In this document: positions 1-4,542 of the stretch, piece after piece
Position numbering within the stretch: position 1 is the first letter of the stretch
How the letters are laid out: each line of letters opens with the position of its first letter
Source: Candidatus Aminicenantota bacterium
GTDB taxonomy: Bacteria; Acidobacteriota; Aminicenantia; Aminicenantales; UBA4085
Length of the DNA stretch: 5,246 nucleotides
Direction: 5' to 3'
Assembly: GCA_003154255.1 (NCBI GenBank)
Contig: PMCY01000226.1
Coordinates: 1-5,246, forward strand
The notes under the pieces: generated by a model
What the model was told of the DNA's origin: nothing
The model's input: the letters and a program-made list of their open reading frames with translations, nothing else
Database searches by the model: none
Made by a program: the position numbers and the translations under genes

Positions 1-310
1 CACCGAGATCGGCCCAGCCGCCGGGTAGGGTCCAGCGGCCGCCGTCCATCCGTTCGGAGACGAGGAGGATGCGGTCTTCACGGAACGCGACGCCTCGGAC
101 GTCCACCTTGGGCGTCGCATAGCCCTCGTCCCCGGCGAAGAGCCCGAGGATGCGGCCGGCGTCTTCCTCCGCTCCGTGGCCGGCCATGTCCGCCGCCAGG
201 GCCCGAAGCTTTTCGCAGCGGGCCCGATCGAACGGGTCCCGGCTGTAGGCCAGCCCTTCCTGGGCGATCGTCAGGAGAGTCCGGCTCCACTCCAGCCAGC
301 GATCCGGCAT
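1..310 (-). CDS. Nudix hydrolase with N-terminal helical domain (partial, C-terminus off the window)
   Basis: The first 103 codons of a Nudix hydrolase are visible. Residues 1-60 (start MPDRWLEW, then AYSRDPFDRARCEKLR) resemble the helical N-terminal domain of the YjhB-like Nudix subfamily (hydrolase of X-linked nucleoside diphosphates). The Nudix fold begins near residue 67 (TPKVDVRGVAF) and continues through ILLVSER and WTLPGGWADLG. GG at 97-98 starts the Nudix box; the metal-binding REXXEE part lies beyond base 1, so catalytic competence cannot be judged. The family cleaves nucleoside diphosphates linked to another group, and CDP-choline has been reported as a substrate for some relatives; the substrate here is unknown. 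The ATG lies four bases after the stop of the preceding gene with no clear Shine-Dalgarno, so translation probably depends on re-initiation. The start fits the usual family N-terminus. Last visible gene of the operon led by the HTH-ImmA regulator. Confidence 0.88.
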   Translation of the reverse strand, partial: MPDRWLEWSRTLLTIAQEGLAYSRDPFDRARCEKLRALAADMAGHGAEEDAGRILGLFAGDEGYATPKVDVRGVAFREDRILLVSERMDGGRWTLPGGWADLG

Positions 311-314
311 CGGA

Positions 315-746
315 TTATTTCAGAAGCGTTCCGGAATCGCCGACCTTCCACTGGGCGTTGGCCAAGATGTAGAGAACCGTGCGGACCGCCTCGCGCTCGT
401 TTTTCCCTTTGATCTTGATGTCCACAAGCATCCAGTCATCCAAGCCTTTGAAAAACATGTTCAGGATGTCTTCGGTCGGCTGGGCGAACTGGCGGCCCTT
501 GAAGCGCTTGAGCATCCGGGCATCCCGGCCGTAGTTTTTGATAAGGACGGGCAGGGCCGCCCGATTGGCCGAATCCGTCTTGATGAATTCCTCGACGGCG
601 TTCCGGGGCGTATAAGCTTCGTCGATGGTCGTCCACTGGTAGGTGTCCGCGGCGCCGCTCCCCTTCCCCTTCAGCAGGAGATAGCCGCCGATGACGAGGG
701 CATCGAAAAGCAGGAACAGGAGCAGGTATTTGACAAAACGGGTCAC
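315..746 (-). CDS. Small single-pass membrane protein of unknown function
   Basis: A 143-residue protein that I do not recognise. Residues 1-6 carry R3 and K6, and residues 7-25 form one strongly hydrophobic helix (YLLLFLLFDALVIGGYLLL). A Gly/Lys-rich turn (26-31) and a soluble, mostly helical domain of about 110 residues follow. Positive-inside logic puts the N-terminus in the cytoplasm and the domain outside. There is no cysteine after the helix, so it is not a lipoprotein; it could be an uncleaved anchor. The soluble part has a basic stretch (RMLKRFKGR, 77-85) and no catalytic motif I can name. Translation starts at GTG: a strong AGGAGG lies five bases upstream, and the nearby ATG at 751 is out of frame and stops after two codons. 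It begins 13 bases after the HTH-ImmA gene and ends four bases before the Nudix gene, so it is likely cotranscribed with both. It could be a partner or target of the peptidase, but that is only a guess from position. Confidence 0.8.
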   Translation of the reverse strand: MTRFVKYLLLFLLFDALVIGGYLLLKGKGSGAADTYQWTTIDEAYTPRNAVEEFIKTDSANRAALPVLIKNYGRDARMLKRFKGRQFAQPTEDILNMFFKGLDDWMLVDIKIKGKNEREAVRTVLYILANAQWKVGDSGTLLK

Positions 747-751
747 GGCAT

Positions 752-757
752 CCTCCT
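752..757 (-). promoter_or_regulatory. Shine-Dalgarno AGGAGG for the GTG-started membrane protein
   Basis: A full AGGAGG lies five bases before the GTG at 746-744 and directly after the TGA of the upstream gene (762-760). It decides the start: the ATG at 751-749 overlaps the Shine-Dalgarno and hits TGA at its third codon. The arrangement allows terminating ribosomes to feed the next gene. Confidence 0.8.
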
Positions 758-759
758 TT

Positions 760-1911
760 TCATTCCTCGGGCGCGGGCAGGGATTTCTGCAGGCCCGGTT
801 TCAGGGCCTTTTCGCCGGCCACCTTGCGGGCCGCTTCGCGCTGCAGCAGCTTATAGCGATCGGAAGTGACCGGCCGTTTGCGGAACTTGGACAGAAAGCC
901 GCTGACCGTGCGGCTCACTCCGGCCGGAAGATCTCTGCCGCCCGCCCCCGCTCCCGCGTCTCCCTCCCCGCCTTCTCCAAAGACGTCCTTTTCGCGGGGC
1001 GCCGGATCGGTCTGGGCGTATTCCTCAAAGCGGGCCTTCTCCAGGAATCCCATGTCGCGCAGGGCCCGGAGCATGGCCAGCATGCTGACCCCGAAATAGC
1101 GCTTCAGGTAGAGGGCCTGGTCATAGAGGACTCGCCGGGAACGGAATTCCTTGTCCACCAGCTCCCGGATCTTGGCCGGGGGCATGAGGAAGCGCGCGGC
1201 GAAGGCCTGGGCGAACTGCTCCCGGGGATGATAAAGGGCGACGTAATCATCGATGAATACGTCGGGGTTGTCGATGACCGGTCCTTCCAGGCGATCCTTG
1301 AGATAATGGCAATACTCGTGGGCGGCGCTGAAAGCCTGGCGGCCGGCGGACTGGGCCGAGTTGACCAGGGCGAAGGCGGCCTGCTTGGCTTCGAGGTAGA
1401 TGAAGACGCCGCTGACCCTGGATTCCTCGGGCATGGGCATGCGCAGGACGCGGCAGCCGTTCGATTCGAAGAGCTCGAAGACGTTCTTGACGGGTTCATC
1501 GCCCAGCCCGAGCCGGCGGCGCTCCTCTTCGGCCATGCGCTCGGCCGGAATGCCACCGTAGAGCGGGGCCAGATCGAGCTTGCGGCCGGTGAGGGTCTCC
1601 AGGCGGACATAATCGTCGCAATAGCGGCGAAACTTTTGCAGCTCGTCCCGCGTCCGTTCGTCGACGGCCTCGGCCCGAAAGAGGACGGTGAAGGCGTCAG
1701 GCGCCGTTTCCCGGTCATAGAAAAAAAAAGCCACATCCTTGTTGAGGAAGGCGGCGATCCGATTGAGAGTAGCGAAGCTCGGCGTGCGCTTGCCCGATTC
1801 GAGGTAGGAGATGAATTCCGAAGAAAATCCCAGGGCCCGGGCGAAAGCGGCCTGGCTCAAGCCCATCTTTTCCCTGGATTTGCGCAGCTTGGACCCGAGG
1901 AATTGGATCAT
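760..1911 (-). CDS. XRE-family HTH regulator fused to an ImmA/IrrE-type metallopeptidase
   Basis: A 383-residue cytoplasmic regulator. Residues 5-60 are an XRE/Cro-type helix-turn-helix (LRKSREKMGLSQAAFARALG, then SSEFISYLESGKRTPS). After a linker comes an ImmA/IrrE (DUF955) domain with a zinc motif HEYCH at 198-202 (H198, E199, H202). A following helix, REQFAQAFAARFLMP (230-244), has E231 as the expected third ligand. All key residues are present, so an active peptidase is plausible. Known relatives bind DNA and respond to stress, or cleave a repressor, as ImmA does with ImmR and IrrE/PprI with DdrO; here both parts sit in one chain. The C-terminus (about 300-383) adds a Gly-rich spacer and a basic tail. 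ATG at 1911 has GGAGGG four bases upstream, and a promoter lies just before it. It heads a likely operon with the membrane protein and the Nudix hydrolase. A T9 run lies between the two domains. The target is unknown. Confidence 0.93.
   Translation of the reverse strand: MIQFLGSKLRKSREKMGLSQAAFARALGFSSEFISYLESGKRTPSFATLNRIAAFLNKDVAFFFYDRETAPDAFTVLFRAEAVDERTRDELQKFRRYCDDYVRLETLTGRKLDLAPLYGGIPAERMAEEERRRLGLGDEPVKNVFELFESNGCRVLRMPMPEESRVSGVFIYLEAKQAAFALVNSAQSAGRQAFSAAHEYCHYLKDRLEGPVIDNPDVFIDDYVALYHPREQFAQAFAARFLMPPAKIRELVDKEFRSRRVLYDQALYLKRYFGVSMLAMLRALRDMGFLEKARFEEYAQTDPAPREKDVFGEGGEGDAGAGAGGRDLPAGVSRTVSGFLSKFRKRPVTSDRYKLLQREAARKVAGEKALKPGLQKSLPAPEE
1721..1729 (-). repeat. T9 homopolymer tract (coding strand) inside the HTH-ImmA gene
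   Basis: Nine consecutive T on the coding strand encode most of F62-F64, at the junction of the HTH and the linker to the peptidase. Homopolymers of this length can slip during replication, transcription or translation. The -1 frame meets TGA at 1717-1715 immediately after the tract, giving a 65-residue product ending FFFL. The Phe-rich segment itself is usual at this place in XRE proteins, so the tract may be incidental. Confidence 0.6.
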
Positions 1912-1915
1912 GAGG

Positions 1916-1921
1916 CCCTCC
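1916..1921 (-). promoter_or_regulatory. Shine-Dalgarno GGAGGG for the HTH-ImmA gene
   Basis: GGAGGG ends four bases before the ATG at 1911-1909. It supports this start, which also gives the usual short N-terminus in front of the XRE helix-turn-helix. Confidence 0.7.
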
Positions 1922-1932
1922 GCTCGACCGAT

Positions 1933-1954
1933 GGCCGCAGATTAACACGCGGTC
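1933..1954. promoter_or_regulatory. Possible operator: imperfect inverted repeat over the -10 element
   Basis: GGCCGC (1933-1938) and GCGGTC (1949-1954) form an inverted repeat with ten bases between the arms; five of six pairs match. The -10 box lies in the spacer. XRE regulators often repress their own promoter from such sites, so autoregulation is a reasonable inference. The repeat is short and GC-rich and could arise by chance. Confidence 0.25.
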
Positions 1955-1967
1955 AGGGGGAAGTCAA
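1939..1967 (-). promoter_or_regulatory. Sigma70-like promoter for the HTH-ImmA operon
   Basis: Read on the minus strand, TTGACT (1967-1962) is a 5/6 match to the -35 box. After exactly 17 bases comes TAATCT (1944-1939), a weaker -10, preceded by TGT as in an extended -10. Transcription would start near 1932, giving a leader of about 20 bases that holds the Shine-Dalgarno. It sits in the only sizeable gap of the window (1912-1993), just before the HTH-ImmA gene. No rho-independent terminator for the preceding carbonic anhydrase gene is visible in the gap, so read-through from upstream remains possible. Confidence 0.6.
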
Positions 1968-1993
1968 GGCGGGCCGCCCGGTCTGACAAGGGG

Positions 1994-2512
1994 TCAGCGG
2001 GAGCCGATGCCCGTGGCTTTGTAGGCCCGCCAAAACCCGACGTAAACGTCGGCGTGGGCGGCGAAGTGTCCCGCTTCCTCGGGGCCGAGCGTACGAACGA
2101 CGCGGGCCGGCGTACCCAGTACGAGAGTGCCGCCCGGGTAGGTTTTGCGGGGCGGGACGGTGGATCCAGCCCCGACGATCGTCCCCCGCCGGATGATGGC
2201 CCCGTCGAGGATGATGGAACCCATGCCGATAAGGCAGTCGTCCTCGATGGTGCAGGCGTGGAGAATAGCCCCATGGCCGACGGTGACGTTCCGGCCGAGG
2301 ACGGTATTCAAGCCCCTATCGACGTGGACCGTGCAATTGTCCTGGATGTTGGAATTCTCCCCGATGACGATGTCGGCTAAGTCCGCGCGCAGGACGCTGT
2401 TATACCAGACGCTGGCCCCCGCTTTAAGCCTGACCCGGCCGATGATCCGCACGCCCTCGGCGATGAAAGTGTCGGGATGGATATCCGGAATGCGGTCGCT
2501 GAAATCGTACAT
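1994..2512 (-). CDS. Gamma-class carbonic anhydrase-like hexapeptide-repeat protein
   Basis: A 172-residue left-handed beta-helix protein of the gamma carbonic anhydrase/YrdA-PaaY-CaiE group. Hexapeptide repeats run from about residue 17 to 120, followed by a C-terminal helix. The metal ligands are all present: H63 (TVHVD), H80 and H85 (VGHGAILH). R42 and D44 (VLRAD) and Q57 (NIQDN) keep the spacings of Cam from Methanosarcina (R59/D61, Q75, H81, H117, H122). The usual LRGD is LRAD here. Members work as trimers with metal at subunit interfaces; some hydrate CO2, while others have no proven activity, so the enzymatic role is likely but not certain. The chosen ATG at 2512 gives the family N-terminus (MYDFSDRIPDIHP). 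An in-frame ATG at 2599 would add 29 Arg/Ala-rich residues overlapping the upstream gene and is rejected. It starts 17 bases after the c-di-GMP gene with no clear Shine-Dalgarno. Confidence 0.92.
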   Translation of the reverse strand: MYDFSDRIPDIHPDTFIAEGVRIIGRVRLKAGASVWYNSVLRADLADIVIGENSNIQDNCTVHVDRGLNTVLGRNVTVGHGAILHACTIEDDCLIGMGSIILDGAIIRRGTIVGAGSTVPPRKTYPGGTLVLGTPARVVRTLGPEEAGHFAAHADVYVGFWRAYKATGIGSR

Positions 2513-2529
2513 GGGAAGAGCTGCCGCCG

Positions 2530-4542
2530 CTAGTGCGCGAACTCGACGAATTCGACGAACTCTTCCACGAGCCGCGGCTCGAACTGGGTTCCCGAGCATC
2601 TTTGCAGCTCTTTTATGGCTCGCTTTTTACTGATGCCCTTGCGGTACGGCCGCGTGTTCGTCATGGCATCAAAGGCGTCCATGATCGAGAATATTCTGCA
2701 TTCCAGGGGTATCTGATCGCCTTTCAGGCCTTCGGTATAGCCGTTGCCGTCCCAGAATTCATGGTGGTGCCGAACGAGATCGGAGATATGAAAGAGCTGC
2801 TTGGAACGACTAGCCAGGTTATATCCGATTTGCGAGTGCTTCTTCATTTTTTCGAATTCTTCTTCCGAAAGCTTTCTGGGTTTGAACAGGATCTTGTCGG
2901 GAATGCCAACCTTCCCCATATCATGCACCTTGGCCAGAAGAATCAAATTCTTTGTCTGGTCGTCGGAGAGATGGATCTTATCGGCAATCAGCTGCGCCAT
3001 AGTCGAGAGCCGCTCCGCATGTCCCTGGGCCACGAAGTCCCGCTCTGACAGCGCGGACAGCAGCATATCGATGACCTTACTTTTCTGGCTTCCGGCTTGT
3101 ATGAGCTTGTACTCATACATGTTCTCGTCCGCTCTTTGGTAAATGTCATAAATGGTTTCCCCGTTTACGTTCTGAGATGTCGCCACCCCGACCGACATGT
3201 TCAACGGGACCGCTAACTTATCGTTGTTGTACAGGCTGATTGATTTGGATAATTTGTTTTTCTTCGCCAGGGCCGCCTTGTAATCAACGCCTTGGAGTAT
3301 GATGCAGAATTCGTCTCCTCCGATTCTGGCAATGATGTCAACCTGCCTGAAGCTCTCGGAGATGATTTTCGCCGCGGATATCAGTAGGTCGTCGCCCGCC
3401 TTGTGCCCGAGTGTATCATTGACGATTTTCAGCCCATCGATATCTATGATAATGATGCTGACGAGCGGCGATCGACCGAGATCCTTGCCCAGGTGGGTCA
3501 TCTGCTCCGAAAAATAATCCCTGTTGTAGAGGCCCGTGAGGCCGTCATGAAAGCTCTTGTATTCGAAGCGCGTCCTGCTCTCCTGCAGCGCCTTTTCCAG
3601 TTTTCGGCGTTCGGTGATGTCCTCGATGGTGATGAGAATCATATTCGTCAAGCTCGATTCCCCCGGCATCTTTCGCGCGTTCAGGAGCATCGTCCGCAGT
3701 CCGATGCCAGGAAATTCGCGCTCGACTTCGAAGTCGTCAAAGGCGATGTTATTGCTCAGCAACTCCTCGAGTTGCTGGCGCAGCAGGGGGATGTCCCATT
3801 CCCGATTGCCCAGATCGAAGATGGACCGCCGATCGGTCTCTTCGGGTTTGACTTTGAAGGTCTTGTAGTAGGAGCGATTTGCGGAGCGCACGCTGAAGTC
3901 GGCGCCAAGCACGAGCAGGGATTCTCGGATGGTGTTGACGATGCTGTCGGAATATTCCCAAGAATTCTTGATTGCCCGTTCGGCCTGCTTGCGCTCAGAG
4001 ATGTCGATCAACACGGCATGGCATAGGGGAGCGCCGTCAGCGGCCTGAGCCGCGGTCGCCTCTATCCGGGCCCAGAGGGGGGCACCGTCCTTCTTCACCA
4101 GGCGCAGTTCGAATATCTGCGGCTCTCGGGTCTTAAAAAGCTGGTTACGGTGCCGGTAGTAGTCATCCTGGTCCTCGGAAACGATCCAGCGGGTCAACGC
4201 CGACTTGAGCAGACCGGCCCGCGGCATCCCGAACAGGGTCGCGGCGCGGAGATTGGCTTCCAGGATCAATCCCTTTTCACTGAGCACGATATAGCCGACC
4301 GGCGCCAGGTCGTACAGGTCAAAATACCGCGCCCGCACGGCCTCCAATTCCTCTTGCGCCCGGCGCAGTTCTTCGTTCTGCATCTCCAGCTCGATTTGAT
4401 GCACCCTCAGCTCGTGAAGGAGATTCTGGGTTTCCTCGGAAGACAGCGATTTCCGGGGATTGGCCTCATTCGCCGGGAGCTTTTGCTCCGCCTGCCGGCG
4501 CAGATTGGCGGGATCCATTGGATGAGACTTGTTCCTGTTCAT
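2530..4542 (-). CDS. PAS-PAS-GGDEF-HD-GYP protein, probable bifunctional c-di-GMP cyclase/phosphodiesterase
   Basis: A 670-residue protein with no signal peptide or membrane helix, so a cytoplasmic sensor. Residues 36-72 are a charged coiled coil (LRVHQIELEMQNEELRR). PAS1 spans about 73-184 (DLAPVGYIVLSEKG to DISERK) and PAS2 about 195-312 (to DITERR). The GGDEF domain covers about 328-485: intact GGDEF at 408-412, metal aspartates near D367, base-recognition N375 and D384 as in c-di-GMP synthases, and an inhibitory RxxD site (R399-D402) five residues before GGDEF. An HD-GYP-type domain spans about 490-660: H508, HD at 540-541 with K544, H569, H593-H594 and D622 are all in place, but the GYP motif reads GYT (601-603). 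It should make pppGpG/c-di-GMP and hydrolyse it, the balance being set by the PAS inputs, whose ligands are unknown. ATG at 4542 has AAGGAG four bases upstream and overlaps the preceding stop as ATGA. GC is lower in the GGDEF/HD half than in the PAS half. Confidence 0.95.
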   Translation of the reverse strand: MNRNKSHPMDPANLRRQAEQKLPANEANPRKSLSSEETQNLLHELRVHQIELEMQNEELRRAQEELEAVRARYFDLYDLAPVGYIVLSEKGLILEANLRAATLFGMPRAGLLKSALTRWIVSEDQDDYYRHRNQLFKTREPQIFELRLVKKDGAPLWARIEATAAQAADGAPLCHAVLIDISERKQAERAIKNSWEYSDSIVNTIRESLLVLGADFSVRSANRSYYKTFKVKPEETDRRSIFDLGNREWDIPLLRQQLEELLSNNIAFDDFEVEREFPGIGLRTMLLNARKMPGESSLTNMILITIEDITERRKLEKALQESRTRFEYKSFHDGLTGLYNRDYFSEQMTHLGKDLGRSPLVSIIIIDIDGLKIVNDTLGHKAGDDLLISAAKIISESFRQVDIIARIGGDEFCIILQGVDYKAALAKKNKLSKSISLYNNDKLAVPLNMSVGVATSQNVNGETIYDIYQRADENMYEYKLIQAGSQKSKVIDMLLSALSERDFVAQGHAERLSTMAQLIADKIHLSDDQTKNLILLAKVHDMGKVGIPDKILFKPRKLSEEEFEKMKKHSQIGYNLASRSKQLFHISDLVRHHHEFWDGNGYTEGLKGDQIPLECRIFSIMDAFDAMTNTRPYRKGISKKRAIKELQRCSGTQFEPRLVEEFVEFVEFAH
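2539..2565 (-). repeat. Three imperfect 9-base tandem units at the 3' end of the GGDEF-HD-GYP gene
   Basis: On the plus strand the units GAACTCGAC, GAATTCGAC and GAACTCTTC follow one another. They are in frame and encode the repetitive C-terminal EEFVEFVEF before the final AH. The period is a whole number of codons, so copy changes would only lengthen or shorten the tail. Probably a minor slippage product with no special role. Confidence 0.5.

Noticed and set aside
743..751. ATG at 751 as start of the membrane protein
   Set aside because: It reads ATG CCG TGA and stops at once; the GTG at 746 has the well-placed AGGAGG.
1104..1736. 210-codon minus-strand frame starting at the T9 tract
   Set aside because: Its Ser/Pro/Arg-rich composition is that of an out-of-frame reading of the ImmA domain. 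It matters only as the +1 frame after the tract.
1970..1980. CGGGC-C-GCCCG palindrome as a terminator of the carbonic anhydrase gene
   Set aside because: The arms are separated by a single base, too tight for an RNA hairpin loop, and no T-run follows on the minus strand.
691..1986. 431-codon open frame on the plus strand opposite the HTH-ImmA gene
   Set aside because: It is antisense to a gene with clear domains, has no recognisable motif, and is of the kind GC-rich coding DNA produces in the complementary frame.
2513..2599. Upstream in-frame ATG extending the carbonic anhydrase by 29 residues
   Set aside because: The extension is Arg/Ala-rich, overlaps the end of the HD-GYP gene by 70 bases and is not part of the family; the internal ATG gives the standard N-terminus.
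3403..4026. 207-codon plus-strand frame across the GGDEF and PAS2 region
   Set aside because: It lies antisense to an unmistakable PAS/GGDEF coding sequence and shows no domain of its own.
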